DNA of 64,000 nucleotides from Pseudomonas versuta (GTDB lineage: Bacteria; Pseudomonadota; Gammaproteobacteria; Pseudomonadales; Pseudomonadaceae). Positions 35,326-45,362 of the stretch are shown piece by piece. Below the pieces are notes generated by a model. That model worked only from the letters and a program-made list of their open reading frames with translations. It ran no database searches and was not told the DNA's origin. The stretch spans positions 2,990,001 to 3,054,000 of the forward strand of contig NZ_CP012676.1 of NCBI RefSeq assembly GCF_001294575.1. The letters run 5' to 3'. Both the position numbers and the translations under genes were made by a program. Numbering within the stretch: the first letter of the stretch is position 1; each line of letters begins with the position of its first letter.

Positions 35326-38300
35326 TCAGAAATCCCGTTTGTAGAAGATATCCAGCGAGCTGGCGACGCCGCTGGCGACCTCCACATAGACCCGCTTACT
35401 GAGCTTGTAGCGCAAGGCAATGGTACTGGCAGGTTCAAACACGCCAACGCCATAACGCACGCTCAAACGCTCGTTGATCTTGCCACTGGCCACGACTGCG
35501 GTGTCATTGCCGCTGCCTTCGGTGTCGAGTTCAAAATCCTTGATCCCCAAATGATTGGCCAGATCAGTGGTAACCCCTGAACTGCCCATCAGCCCTAACC
35601 CCAAGGCCGCTTGCGCCAGCAAGTTGTCATCTTCGCCTGTGCCTGTCAGCGGACGTCCCAGAACCAGGTACGACAACGCCTGTTCCTGACTCATGGCCGG
35701 CTCCGAGAAAATCTGCGTGGTGGGCTGCTCGGCGCTGCCCGTCAAGCGAATCCCGGCGATGACGTCATCGGTCTGGCGAATCGCTTCAATGTCCAGATAC
35801 GGCTGATCGATGGGCCCGGCAAACAACAGGCGCGCCCGGCGTATCGTCAACTTCTGGCCATAGGCCCGGTAACGGCCATTGTTAAGACGCAATTCACCGC
35901 GGGTGTCCATGTTGTTGCCGATATGGACCTGACCCGCCAGATCAGCATTCAGACCAAAGCCCGAGAACGTCAGCAGCTCTTGCCCGACCACCACATTGAT
36001 GTCCATGTCGACCACCATGGGCGGCGCTTCATCCGACACCTGTTGCCCGACAATCACGGTGTCATCCGAAACCTTGACCGTCGAAGGCGGCAACTCCCGC
36101 ACCACGATTTCACCTTTGGGGATGTTCACCGTGCCCGCAATCAACAAGGTGTTGTCGGCGTTGAGCGAAATTTTCAGGTCAGGCGCAACCTCGAGTTTGG
36201 CGTATGGCTCGACCGTGACCGGAAGATGGTTGCCCTTGACCAATATATTGACGGCCGTGGCTTTGCCCCAGGCCACATCACCGCTGATGCTGCCCTGCCC
36301 CTGCTTGCCGCTGGTCCAGCCACCATTGAGCAGCGCGGTTTCACCATTGATGGTGGCCGTCAGCTGCAGGTTCTCGAAGTTGGTCGGCAGTTGCGGGCCG
36401 GACACTTCACCACCGGTCAGAGCCACATTGCCGTTGATGTGCGGCGCCAGTAAACCGCCCGCGATCGTGCCCGAACCATTCAACTGCCCCGTGAGTGTCT
36501 CGACCATGGGCACAAAGGGACGAATCACCGATACATCCAGCCCGCTCAGACGGAACTCGCCGGTAACCGGCTTGTTTTTTGGCAGCGGATTGATCCGTGC
36601 ACTCAGCATCAATTGCCCCAGCTTGCCGCCGTCAAAATCAAACCGTGTGTCGACTCGGTTGGGCGTCAGGTTGCTGGTCAATTTGAACGTCTGGTACGGT
36701 AAGTTCAGCCACTGGCCTTTGTCCTTGATACGTAAAGTACCGCCGCTGGCATCCACCACCACCTGGCCTTTTGGACCGCTGGCAGGCAAGTCCAGCAACA
36801 GGTCTGCGTTGAGCTGGCCCTGCCACTGGAAGTCCTTGGGAAACCATTGCGCCAGACTGTCGAGGGGGAATTGCTTGAGTTGGAAACGCAGCTGCGGGTC
36901 CGGCATCAGACGCTGGTCTTCACTGCACAGGCTGGCAGGGCCGGAAATCCAGCATTGCGCCCCCAGATTGACCCGGCCATCGGCCAGACGCTCCAGGCGT
37001 ACCGGGTTTTGCAGCACCCAGTTCTGGCCGCCGGCCTTAACGTCACCACTGACCACTCGCCCGCGCCAGTTGTCTTTATCCAGACCGCCGTCAAGCGCCA
37101 GCCCCAGCTGCAGAGTGGGCCCCTGCAAGGCCAGCTTCAGCTGTTGACGCTTGATGTCGCCGCTACCGTTGACGGTCAGTACGCCGAGCTGAGTATCTCC
37201 CGCCTCGATTGCGCTGCCCTTGAGGTTGATCTGACCGCGCTGATTGCGATCAAGGGTGGCGTCCAGTGTCAGGTTTTGCAGGCGGTTGTCCGCAAACGCC
37301 AATTGCTGGCCATTAAGCACGACCTTGCCTTGCGGAGCCTTGAGGGTCCCGGCAACGTCGACGCGACCTTTAAGTTGCCCGCGCAGTTCAGGCCATAGCT
37401 GACCCAGACGCGGCAAGTTGAGGTCCAGTTGTGCCTTGATCTGCTGCTGCAAACTGGCGGTACCGTTAATCCGGTTATCCCCTAGACGAATGTCCAGCGC
37501 ACTGACGGTCCAGGCTTCACCTTCGCCCACGGCTTTGGCCTGCAGCATGGCAGGCAAGCCACGCAGACGGCCTTTTAGATCCAGATTGGCGTCCAGCTTG
37601 AGGCGCTCGTTCTTGAACTCGCCGGTGCTGCGCAAGGGCCCCGCCAGCGTGCCGGGCAATTCGGCGACCCAATACGCGGGGTCGATGGCGCTCAAGTCCA
37701 GCGCGGTATCCCAGGCAACACCGTCGGCAAATTGAACATTCACATGGCCCTCGGCTTTGCCCTGGCCGGCAACCAGCTTCAACTCCGGCAGGAAGATTTT
37801 GCCCAGATCGCCACTGAACGGGCTGCTGAGGCTGAACTTGCCTGCAGGGCCGTCGAGGTCGGCCTTGAAGTTGCCCAGATAATTACCGTCGCGGTAGGAG
37901 ACTTCGCCGCTGAAGGCACGCAGATCCACATCCGGCTTGGCGATAACCGGATAAAGGTTATGCCAGGGAAATTCCAGCCAGTCGATTTTGGCCTCGGCAC
38001 TCAATCCCTCATGCCAGTCCACCTGCCCCGAAAGCTTCAAGTGCTGCTGCGGGCCGGAGGTCAACTCCAGTGCCGCGACTTGCGCGCTCTTGGCATCCAC
38101 TCGTCCTTTGAGCAGCAGGTTCACCGGAGTATTTTCGGCCGGCAAGGTGGCGTTGCCATTGAGTTCGTAACCGTCCTTCAAATCGCCTTTGGCGGTGAGC
38201 ACCAGTTGATTGAGCTGCAAGGTGTCCGGCAGGTCGAAGCCGGGCTTGAACTGCTCCGACGTGATTTTCAACTGCGCCGGCAGGTTATCGGCCAAAGGCT

Positions 38301-39000
38301 GAAGTTCGCCCGCGATGTGAGCATTGAGATAACCGCTGGTATCCGCGGTCAGGTTCAGCGTGTTGCGCACATTGCCATCGACCTTAAGCGCCAGTGCCAA
38401 TGGCTTGCCATCCGGCGCAGGCAGGTTGATGTTGCCTTGCAGGGTCAGCGGCCAGTCGCCATTGGGCTGCAACAAGCCGGACAATTCCACATTCAGGTCG
38501 TCACGTTCGACATGTACCGAGTCAATCTGTAAACCCTTGGCTGTCCATTGTGCCGCCATCTGCATGCCCTTGAGCTGCTCGATGCCGTTGAACAGTACAT
38601 TGCCGACTTTCACGACCCCGACTTCGATTGCCAGCGGCAATTTGAGATCAGGCAAGCTGACCGGTCCGCTGCTGCTGTCTTCGCCCGGAGGAAATTGCAG
38701 GCTGACCCGGTCGGCCTGCAACTGGTCGATACACAGCGTCATGCGGGTCAGACAACCCGGTGACCAGGCAAAAATCGGCCGGTCAACTTCGACCCGGCTG
38801 GTGCCTTGCTCCCACAACAAATGATCGGCGCTCCACTGGCCGCCCAAACGCCCGGCAAAGTTGTCCACCTGTAAACCGGGTACTTGCCCCAATACCCAGC
38901 GGCTGCCTGCCTGGGTGCCGAGAATCACACCCACACCGATAACCACCAGCAACACCAACGCCAACAGCACAAGGCCGACTATTTTCAAACCACGAATCAC
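35326..39000 (-). CDS. tamB: Translocation and assembly module subunit TamB
   Basis: AsmA-like envelope protein of 1224 residues, anchored in the inner membrane by one N-terminal segment (GLVLLALVLLVVIGVGVIL) and reaching across the periplasm as a long beta-groove. It works with TamA in assembly of outer-membrane proteins and is also implicated in phospholipid transport to the outer membrane. The C-terminal DUF490 domain (AYGQKLTIRRARLLFAGPID, YLVLGRPLTG, GLGLMGSSG) is intact. Its ATG overlaps the tamA stop by 4 bases, so the two are translationally coupled. Confidence 0.95.
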   Translation of the reverse strand: MIRGLKIVGLVLLALVLLVVIGVGVILGTQAGSRWVLGQVPGLQVDNFAGRLGGQWSADHLLWEQGTSRVEVDRPIFAWSPGCLTRMTLCIDQLQADRVSLQFPPGEDSSSGPVSLPDLKLPLAIEVGVVKVGNVLFNGIEQLKGMQMAAQWTAKGLQIDSVHVERDDLNVELSGLLQPNGDWPLTLQGNINLPAPDGKPLALALKVDGNVRNTLNLTADTSGYLNAHIAGELQPLADNLPAQLKITSEQFKPGFDLPDTLQLNQLVLTAKGDLKDGYELNGNATLPAENTPVNLLLKGRVDAKSAQVAALELTSGPQQHLKLSGQVDWHEGLSAEAKIDWLEFPWHNLYPVIAKPDVDLRAFSGEVSYRDGNYLGNFKADLDGPAGKFSLSSPFSGDLGKIFLPELKLVAGQGKAEGHVNVQFADGVAWDTALDLSAIDPAYWVAELPGTLAGPLRSTGEFKNERLKLDANLDLKGRLRGLPAMLQAKAVGEGEAWTVSALDIRLGDNRINGTASLQQQIKAQLDLNLPRLGQLWPELRGQLKGRVDVAGTLKAPQGKVVLNGQQLAFADNRLQNLTLDATLDRNQRGQINLKGSAIEAGDTQLGVLTVNGSGDIKRQQLKLALQGPTLQLGLALDGGLDKDNWRGRVVSGDVKAGGQNWVLQNPVRLERLADGRVNLGAQCWISGPASLCSEDQRLMPDPQLRFQLKQFPLDSLAQWFPKDFQWQGQLNADLLLDLPASGPKGQVVVDASGGTLRIKDKGQWLNLPYQTFKLTSNLTPNRVDTRFDFDGGKLGQLMLSARINPLPKNKPVTGEFRLSGLDVSVIRPFVPMVETLTGQLNGSGTIAGGLLAPHINGNVALTGGEVSGPQLPTNFENLQLTATINGETALLNGGWTSGKQGQGSISGDVAWGKATAVNILVKGNHLPVTVEPYAKLEVAPDLKISLNADNTLLIAGTVNIPKGEIVVRELPPSTVKVSDDTVIVGQQVSDEAPPMVVDMDINVVVGQELLTFSGFGLNADLAGQVHIGNNMDTRGELRLNNGRYRAYGQKLTIRRARLLFAGPIDQPYLDIEAIRQTDDVIAGIRLTGSAEQPTTQIFSEPAMSQEQALSYLVLGRPLTGTGEDDNLLAQAALGLGLMGSSGVTTDLANHLGIKDFELDTEGSGNDTAVVASGKINERLSVRYGVGVFEPASTIALRYKLSKRVYVEVASGVASSLDIFYKRDF

Positions 39001-40724
39001 AGCTCAGGCCCCATCGAAAAGTGCAAACGGACACCGCCATCGTCATCCAGCGCATGGGCCAGGTCGAGACGGATCGGGCCCACTGGCGAGATCCAGCGAA
39101 TGCCCACACCGACCCCGGTTTTCAGGCTTGGAAAGTCCAGGGTGTTGAACGCATTGCCTTGGTCGACAAAGGTCGCCCAGCGCCATTTTTCAGCAAACTG
39201 ATACTGGTATTCGAGGCTGCCGGCCAGCATGTACCGCCCGCCGATGCGGTCGCCTTCCGAGTTTCTCGGTGACAGGCTCTGGTAGTCATAACCCCGTACG
39301 CTTTGATCGCCACCGGCGAAGAAACGCAAGGACGGCGGAATCGACTTGTAGCCGTTAGTTGCGCTGCCACCAAACTGGATACGGCCCAGAAATCGGTGTT
39401 TGTCCCACAGGGTGGTCAGGGCTTTGAACTTGATATCGCCATGCAACAGGTTGGTGTCCGACATCAGACCTTCCTTGGCCACCCGGACATCGGTGTTGAT
39501 GCTGTAGCCGTGGCTCGGATCAATGCGGTTATCACTGCGCAGGACCGAATAGCTCACCCCCGGCATCAGCAATGTACTCAGGCCATCGTCATCCCCCAGG
39601 CGATATTCTTCGCGCTGCCACTTGAGCGAAACAATCCGCGTCCAGCCGTTATCCAGCTTGCTGTGCCACTCCGGCCCCACCGTCAGCAATTTGCTCAGGG
39701 TATCGGTGTTGGCAATTTCTTCGTACTGATAGCCAGCGGCCAGACGTAATTTGTCGGTCAGGGGCGGGTCCAGGGGAATGTCGTACCAGGCACCGACGTT
39801 TTGCTTGGGCTGGGATATTTCAGATTCAAAGCCATAGCTGTCACCGCGCGGGTTATCCCAATGGCGCGTCCAGCTGGCTTTGCCTCGGGGCCCGGTGTCG
39901 GTCGAATAACCAAGACCCAGAGTCATGGTGCGCGGTTTGCGCGTTTGCAGATCCACGTCGACCGGAATCACCTGCCCTACCGCGGTACTCGGCGCAGCAT
40001 CAACGCGCACGACTTCAAAATAGCCGCTGCTTTGCAGGTTTTGATTGAGTTCGGCAATCAATTCCGAGTCGTAAGGGGTGTCGGGTTTAAAGGGCACCAT
40101 GCGTTGCAGCAGGATTTGATCGAAGGGGGCGTCACCGGCAAAACTGACTTTGCCGAGCACGTATCGCGGCCCGCTTTCGTAGACCAGATTGATATCGGCA
40201 AATCCGCCTTTAGGATCGACCAGCAGTTCGTGCTTGATGAATTTACCGTTGAAAAAACCGTAGCGCAGGGCGCGGTTCAGAATCAACCGTTTGGCTTGTT
40301 CGTAGTTGCCCTGGTTAAGTACCGCACCGGGCTTTAGATCATCACTGGCGGGGATTTGAAAAGCCTTGAGCGAGGCCGCCGGGCCTTCGACGCGCACATT
40401 GACGTTACGCAGATGCACCGGCTCACCGGGATCAATGCTTAACACCAGGCGCGGCGGATCACCGGGGCTGACCTCGGCTTCAATGATGGGTTGGTAATAT
40501 CCCAGGGCCTGGGAGGCTTTCAGCGCTTGCTCCTGGGCACCACGCTTGAAGCGCAGCAAGGCAGCCTCGTCGCGATCGCCGAGGCTGCCGATATAGCCTT
40601 CCACATTGGCCTTGAGGGCATTGTTTGCCGGCTTGACCTTGACCACCAACTCGCTCTGGGCAAATGCCGCGAAGCTGCTGATCAGCAGGACAAGACCACT
40701 GGTAAATCTTCCTGGAGACTTCAT
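38997..40724 (-). CDS. tamA: Outer-membrane assembly module TamA
   Basis: Omp85-family outer-membrane protein of 575 residues. A signal peptide (FTSGLVLLISSFAAFAQ) is followed by three POTRA domains (residues about 25-260) and a 16-strand barrel with the family motif GGDQSVRGYDYQSLSP and the C-terminal HFSMGPEL. I prefer ATG 40724 over a GTG at 40742; neither has a clear ribosome-binding site. It is cotranscribed with tamB. Confidence 0.93.
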   Translation of the reverse strand: MKSPGRFTSGLVLLISSFAAFAQSELVVKVKPANNALKANVEGYIGSLGDRDEAALLRFKRGAQEQALKASQALGYYQPIIEAEVSPGDPPRLVLSIDPGEPVHLRNVNVRVEGPAASLKAFQIPASDDLKPGAVLNQGNYEQAKRLILNRALRYGFFNGKFIKHELLVDPKGGFADINLVYESGPRYVLGKVSFAGDAPFDQILLQRMVPFKPDTPYDSELIAELNQNLQSSGYFEVVRVDAAPSTAVGQVIPVDVDLQTRKPRTMTLGLGYSTDTGPRGKASWTRHWDNPRGDSYGFESEISQPKQNVGAWYDIPLDPPLTDKLRLAAGYQYEEIANTDTLSKLLTVGPEWHSKLDNGWTRIVSLKWQREEYRLGDDDGLSTLLMPGVSYSVLRSDNRIDPSHGYSINTDVRVAKEGLMSDTNLLHGDIKFKALTTLWDKHRFLGRIQFGGSATNGYKSIPPSLRFFAGGDQSVRGYDYQSLSPRNSEGDRIGGRYMLAGSLEYQYQFAEKWRWATFVDQGNAFNTLDFPSLKTGVGVGIRWISPVGPIRLDLAHALDDDGGVRLHFSMGPEL

Positions 40725-40787
40725 AGGCGCGAATGCTATCACGGGCAGGAGTGCGCATAGAGCGCACCTATGCCCGCAAATCCGCTT

Positions 40788-41438
40788 TTAAGCTGTCTCT
40801 GTATGTAACACCTGCGGGTTGGCGTGAAAGAACACGTGTTCGAGCACCGGGCCGATCGCCACTTCGCCGATTTCCACATAACCCTGGCGTTTGTAAAAGT
40901 CCTGATAATGCGGGTTGCCTGTATCGAGCACCACGCCTTCGGAATGTTTGTCCTCAGCGCACCAGTTGTGCACGGCCTCAAGCAACTGTTCGCCATAGTG
41001 CAAGCCTTGAAATTCTGGATGGATGCCCAACAGTGGCAGCATGTGTACCGCATCGCCCGGCACGCAGGCCTGGACCGCCTGATGATAGTCAAGATAGCGC
41101 CGCGTGCACCGCAGGCCGGTGCTGAGCAGCATGCGCAATTGCCACGCCCAGCTTTCGGTAATGCCCAGGCGCCGCTGAGGCGGTGCGATCAGGGCGATGC
41201 CCACAAGACGGTCATTGACCAGCAGGCCCAGCGCGGGCAAGTCCTGCAAAAAATGCTGTTTGACCAACTCCCGGACCGTGGCCCGGACCCGTTGTTCGTA
41301 GCCTCGATGCTGCGCCTCAAACAAGTAACGGAACGTCGGTTCATGGCGATAAGCCTGGTAAAGCAAAGAACGTGCTTCCCTTGAATAGCCGCTGTCGAGC
41401 ATTTGAATCTGGCTGGCAGCGTTCGACGTTTGCGTCAT
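40788..41438 (-). CDS. GNAT family N-acetyltransferase
   Basis: A 216-residue acetyltransferase. The acetyl-CoA motif is HMLPLLGIHPEFQGLHYGEQ, followed by VVLDTGNPHYQDFYKRQGYV, which matches the final strand-helix of the fold. It lies 63 bases upstream of tamA on the same strand; the gap has no obvious terminator, so weak cotranscription is possible. Substrate unknown. Confidence 0.85.
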   Translation of the reverse strand: MTQTSNAASQIQMLDSGYSREARSLLYQAYRHEPTFRYLFEAQHRGYEQRVRATVRELVKQHFLQDLPALGLLVNDRLVGIALIAPPQRRLGITESWAWQLRMLLSTGLRCTRRYLDYHQAVQACVPGDAVHMLPLLGIHPEFQGLHYGEQLLEAVHNWCAEDKHSEGVVLDTGNPHYQDFYKRQGYVEIGEVAIGPVLEHVFFHANPQVLHTETA

Positions 41439-41599
41439 GACAGTTAATCTCCCTGGCGGATGGCGGCACTTCTAGTGAGTACGAGCCTCCGGGGGCCACA
41501 ACAGTTCAATCGTGACCACGTGCATCCTACGTTAGCAGCGCATTTGCCCCACTGCACGCTGGCCGCTAACATCGCAGTTTTACCCAGGACTGCCCGCCC

Positions 41600-42412
41600 A
41601 TGAAAATTGTTTCCTTCAACATTAATGGCCTGCGCGCTCGGCCGCATCAGCTGGCAGCGCTGATCGAAAAACATCAGCCCGACGTGATCGGCCTGCAAGA
41701 AACCAAAGTCCATGACGATCAGTTCCCCCTCGCCGATATCGAAGCGCTGGGCTATCACGTGCACTTTCATGGGCAGAAAGGTCATTACGGGGTCGCCCTG
41801 CTCTCTCGCCAGGCGCCGCTTGAATTGCACAAAGGCTTCGCCAGCGATGAAGAAGATGCTCAGCGGCGGTTTATCTGGGGCACGTTCGCTGACGAAAACG
41901 GCCAGCCGGTGACCATCATGAATGGTTACTTCCCACAGGGCGAAAGCCGCGATCACCCCACCAAGTTCCCGGCCAAGCAGCGCTTTTACAGCGACCTGCA
42001 ACAATTGCTCGAGAGCCAGTTCAGCAACGAGCAGCCATTGATCGTGATGGGCGATATCAATATTTCCCCGCAAGACTGTGACATCGGCATCGGCCCGGAC
42101 AACGCCAAGCGCTGGCTAAAAACCGGCAAGTGCAGCTTTTTGCCTGAAGAGCGCGAGTGGATGGAACGTCTTAAAGGTTGGGGGTTGGTGGACAGCTTCC
42201 GCTACCTGCACCCGGATGTGACTGATCGCTTCAGCTGGTTTGACTATCGCAGCCGTGGTTTCGAAGACGAGCCCAAGCGCGGCCTGCGCATCGACGTCAT
42301 TCTGGCTTCCCGGGGGCTGGTGCCACGCATCAAGGCTGCCGGTGTCGACTACGACCTGCGCGCCATGGAAAAGCCCTCGGACCATGCACCGATCTGGCTG
42401 GAATTAAGCTGA
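41600..42412 (+). CDS. xthA: Exodeoxyribonuclease III
   Basis: AP endonuclease and 3'-5' exonuclease of base excision repair, 270 residues. All active-site blocks of the EEP fold are present: [49 protein letters not shown], and the closing [19 protein letters not shown]-type active loop residues appear in [11 protein letters not shown]. Length matches the E. coli enzyme. A REP pair follows the stop. Confidence 0.95.
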   Translation: MKIVSFNINGLRARPHQLAALIEKHQPDVIGLQETKVHDDQFPLADIEALGYHVHFHGQKGHYGVALLSRQAPLELHKGFASDEEDAQRRFIWGTFADENGQPVTIMNGYFPQGESRDHPTKFPAKQRFYSDLQQLLESQFSNEQPLIVMGDINISPQDCDIGIGPDNAKRWLKTGKCSFLPEEREWMERLKGWGLVDSFRYLHPDVTDRFSWFDYRSRGFEDEPKRGLRIDVILASRGLVPRIKAAGVDYDLRAMEKPSDHAPIWLELS

Positions 42413-42417
42413 CCCGG

Positions 42418-42505
42418 TGCAGGAGCAAGCGTGCTCGCGAGCTTTTTATCGAGCCCGTATTGCTTAGCGAGTGAACGCGCCATTCTTGAGAAGCTTGCTC
42501 CTGCA
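42418..42505. repeat. REP inverted pair
   Basis: TGCAGGAGCAAGC at 42418 and an inverted GCTTGCTCCTGCA ending at 42505 flank about 60 bases containing GTGCTCGCGAGC. It follows xthA. Confidence 0.75.
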
Positions 42506-42625
42506 GGGTTTTGGGACGAAGGTGACAGCCACCACAAAGCCCGGGGCCTGGACCTGTGTCATCGGGCTGAAACACATCTGATTTAAATTGCTGGCACTTC
42601 TATGGCTCCAGGAAGGTGCCCGCTG

Positions 42626-43933
42626 ATGCTGCGCTTTATGTCGCTAACCCTGCTCTGGGCGATCACCAGCCTGGCCATTGCCGCGGACTTGCGGATTCAG
42701 GGTTCAAATACCATTGGCGCCAATCTTGGGCCGGCGCTGGTACAGGCCATGCTGGCACAGCAAGGTTTGCACGACATTCACAGCGTCCCGGCATCCCCTC
42801 CCAACGAGCACAGCATTGTCGGCACCGACGCGTCGGGCCAGCAAGTGCGGGTGGATGTGGCAGCCCACGGTTCCGGCACCGGGTTTGCCGCACTCAAGGC
42901 CGGGAAGGCGGATCTGATAGCGTCCTCACGGCCGATCAAGGACCGTGAACTGGTTGAACTCGAAGCCCTGGGCGACCTGAAGAGCCCGGATGCCGAGCAA
43001 ATCATCGCCATCGACGGACTGGCAATTATCCTTCACCCGGACAATCCGCTTAATCAATTGAATACCGAGCAACTGGCACAGATATTCAGCGGCCAGATTT
43101 CCACATGGGAGGCTCTGGGCGGTATTGCCGGCCCGATTCATTTATATGCCCGTGATGAGCAGTCCGGCACCTGGGAGATTTTTAAAGAGTTGGTGCTCAG
43201 CCGTAGCGGGAACCCTCTAAGCCATAACGCACAGCGTTTCGAGTCCAGTGAACAGTTGTCGGATGCAGTCAGCAATGACCCTCAGGGCATCGGTTTTATC
43301 GGTTTGCCTTACATCCGCGCAGCCAAACCCGTGGCTATCGTCGACGGGCTGTCACAACCGATGTTGCCGCTCAACAGTTTGATTGCCAGCGAAGATTACC
43401 CGCTGTCACGGCGCCTGTACTTCTACCTGCCCCCGGCCATCCATAATCCATGGGCCCGGGCACTGATTAGCTTCACCCAAAGTGCACAGGGTCAGGCCAT
43501 CGTGGCGCAAAACGGTTTTGTCGCGCAAAGCGTCCAGGCCACTAGCGTGACCCCCGGCGCGCATATGCCCCGGGACTACCAGACGTTGACCACACAGGCG
43601 CAGCGTTTGTCAGTCAATTTCCGCTTTGAGGAAGGCAGCGCCTCGCTGGACAACAAGGCGCGTCAGGATTTGCTGCGGGTGGCCGACTATTTAAAGGCCA
43701 ACGGCAAGCTCGACAGACAAGTGACACTGGTGGGTTTTGGCGATGCCAAGGACGACCCCGAACGCGCACAACTGCTGTCGAAACTGCGAGCCATGGCAGT
43801 ACGCCGCGAGCTGGTCAAAAGCGCTGTAGTGCTGCGCGAGATCCGGGGTTACGGCGCGCAGATGCCAGTGGCGGCCAACACCGAAGATGAAGGCCGTATC
43901 AAGAATCGCCGGGTTGAAGTCTGGGTGTATTGA
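42626..43933 (+). CDS. PstS-like substrate-binding domain fused to OmpA C-terminal domain
   Basis: A 435-residue secreted protein. After a signal peptide (LTLLWAITSLAIAADL) comes a phosphate-binding-like domain (LRIQGSNTIGANLGPALVQA, HGSGTGFAALKAGKADLIAS, ARDEQSGTWEIF). The last 110 residues are an OmpA peptidoglycan-binding domain (VNFRFEEGSASLDNKARQDL to RIKNRRVEVWVY). ATG 42626 is favoured because AGGAAGG lies upstream; ATG 42602 has no such site. The fusion suggests a periplasmic ligand binder tethered to peptidoglycan; whether it binds phosphate is unproven. No pst transport genes are beside it. Confidence 0.85.
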   Translation: MLRFMSLTLLWAITSLAIAADLRIQGSNTIGANLGPALVQAMLAQQGLHDIHSVPASPPNEHSIVGTDASGQQVRVDVAAHGSGTGFAALKAGKADLIASSRPIKDRELVELEALGDLKSPDAEQIIAIDGLAIILHPDNPLNQLNTEQLAQIFSGQISTWEALGGIAGPIHLYARDEQSGTWEIFKELVLSRSGNPLSHNAQRFESSEQLSDAVSNDPQGIGFIGLPYIRAAKPVAIVDGLSQPMLPLNSLIASEDYPLSRRLYFYLPPAIHNPWARALISFTQSAQGQAIVAQNGFVAQSVQATSVTPGAHMPRDYQTLTTQAQRLSVNFRFEEGSASLDNKARQDLLRVADYLKANGKLDRQVTLVGFGDAKDDPERAQLLSKLRAMAVRRELVKSAVVLREIRGYGAQMPVAANTEDEGRIKNRRVEVWVY

Positions 43934-43947
43934 GCCGGCAATACGCT

Positions 43948-43986
43948 TGTAGGAGCTGGCTTGCCAGCGATGGCATCGCTGGCAAG
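43948..43986. repeat. REP hairpin between converging genes
   Basis: CTTGCCAGCGAT and ATCGCTGGCAAG form a perfect 12-bp stem preceded by TTGTAGGAGCTGG. It can double as a terminator for the PstS-OmpA gene and the dehydrogenase. Confidence 0.78.
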
Positions 43987-43995
43987 AGTCATGCT

Positions 43996-45210
43996 TTACG
44001 CCTGCAGATCAGCGTACTTATCCAGCTCAAACTTGCCCACAGCGGCCCGATGCACTTCATCCGGCCCGTCAGCCAGGCGCAGGGTACGTTGCATTGCATA
44101 CATGTAGGCCAACGGGAAGTCTCCCGAAACCCCTGCGCCGCCATGGATCTGAATGGCCCGGTCAATCACCCTCAGTGCCACGTTGGGGGCAATGACCTTG
44201 ATCTGAGCAATTTCGCTTTTTGCGATTTTATTACCCGCCGTGTCCATCATGTACGCGGCCTTCAGTGTCAGCAGCCGGGCCATATCGATCTCCATTCGCG
44301 AGTCGGCAATTTTGTCGATATTGCCACCCAGCCGCGCCAGCGGTTTACCAAAGGCCGTGCGCGACAGTGAGCGTTTGCACATCAATTCCAGTGCCCGCTC
44401 GGCCATGCCGATTGAGCGCATGCAATGGTGAATGCGCCCCGGGCCAAGACGGCCTTGGGCAATCTCAAAACCGCGCCCTTCGCCCAGCAACACGTTTTCG
44501 TAGGGCACCCGCACGTTATCGAACAACACTTCGGCATGCCCGTGGGGCGCATCGTCGTATCCGAATACCGGCAATGGCCGTACGATTTTCACCCCCGGCG
44601 TGTCGACGGGCACCAGGATCATCGAATGCTGCTGATGGCGCGGGTTCCCGGGATTGCTCAAGCCCATGAAGATCAGGATTTTGCAACGCGGGTCACAGGC
44701 ACCCGAGGTCCACCATTTGCGGCCGTTGATCACCCACTCGTCGCCGTCGCGAACAGCCCGGGCGTCCATATTGGTCGCATCGGACGAAGCAACATCGGGC
44801 TCGGTCATGGCAAACGCTGAACGAATCTCACCACGCAGCAGCGGCTCAAGCCATTGCTGCTTTTGCTGCTCGCTGGCGTAGCGCACCAGTACTTCCATAT
44901 TGCCGGTATCCGGCGCCGAGCAGTTGAACGGCTCCGGCCCGAGCATCGAACGGCCCATGATTTCAGCCAGCGGCGCGTACTCCAGATTCGTCAGCCCCGC
45001 GCCCAGGTCCGATTCAGGCAAAAACAGGTTCCACAGCCCTTCGGCCTTGGCCTTGAGTTTCAACTCTTCCATGACCGCAGTTGGCTGCCAGCGATCACCT
45101 TCAGCCACTTGCCGGTCGAAAATCGCCTCGGCCGGGTACACATGAGCGTCCATAAACGCAGTCACGCGCTCGCGCAGTGCCTGAACTTTCGGGGAATAAG
45201 CGAAATCCAT
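43996..45210 (-). CDS. Acyl-CoA dehydrogenase, ACAD10/11-like
   Basis: FAD-dependent acyl-CoA dehydrogenase of 404 residues. The FAD/acyl-CoA blocks are [16 protein letters not shown] and [13 protein letters not shown]; the C-terminal part has [17 protein letters not shown] and [10 protein letters not shown]. The Asp in LADGPDE is typical of the ACAD10/11 group. That group acts on branched or long acyl-CoAs including 4-phosphorylated ones, so it is distinct from isovaleryl-CoA dehydrogenase (liuA). It is divergent from a LysR gene, its likely regulator, at the edge of the leucine block. Confidence 0.88.
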   Translation of the reverse strand: MDFAYSPKVQALRERVTAFMDAHVYPAEAIFDRQVAEGDRWQPTAVMEELKLKAKAEGLWNLFLPESDLGAGLTNLEYAPLAEIMGRSMLGPEPFNCSAPDTGNMEVLVRYASEQQKQQWLEPLLRGEIRSAFAMTEPDVASSDATNMDARAVRDGDEWVINGRKWWTSGACDPRCKILIFMGLSNPGNPRHQQHSMILVPVDTPGVKIVRPLPVFGYDDAPHGHAEVLFDNVRVPYENVLLGEGRGFEIAQGRLGPGRIHHCMRSIGMAERALELMCKRSLSRTAFGKPLARLGGNIDKIADSRMEIDMARLLTLKAAYMMDTAGNKIAKSEIAQIKVIAPNVALRVIDRAIQIHGGAGVSGDFPLAYMYAMQRTLRLADGPDEVHRAAVGKFELDKYADLQA

Positions 45211-45362
45211 GGGTGGCTACCTTTTACCGGAAATATCGAGAAGTGATGCCCGATGCTAGAACAGCCACCTACCATTTACCCTGCCTATTTACCGCGTGTA
45301 TTACCATTCATAAGCAATATATGATTCGCGAGCCCGACTTTCTAAAACAAGAGCTCTGAGCC

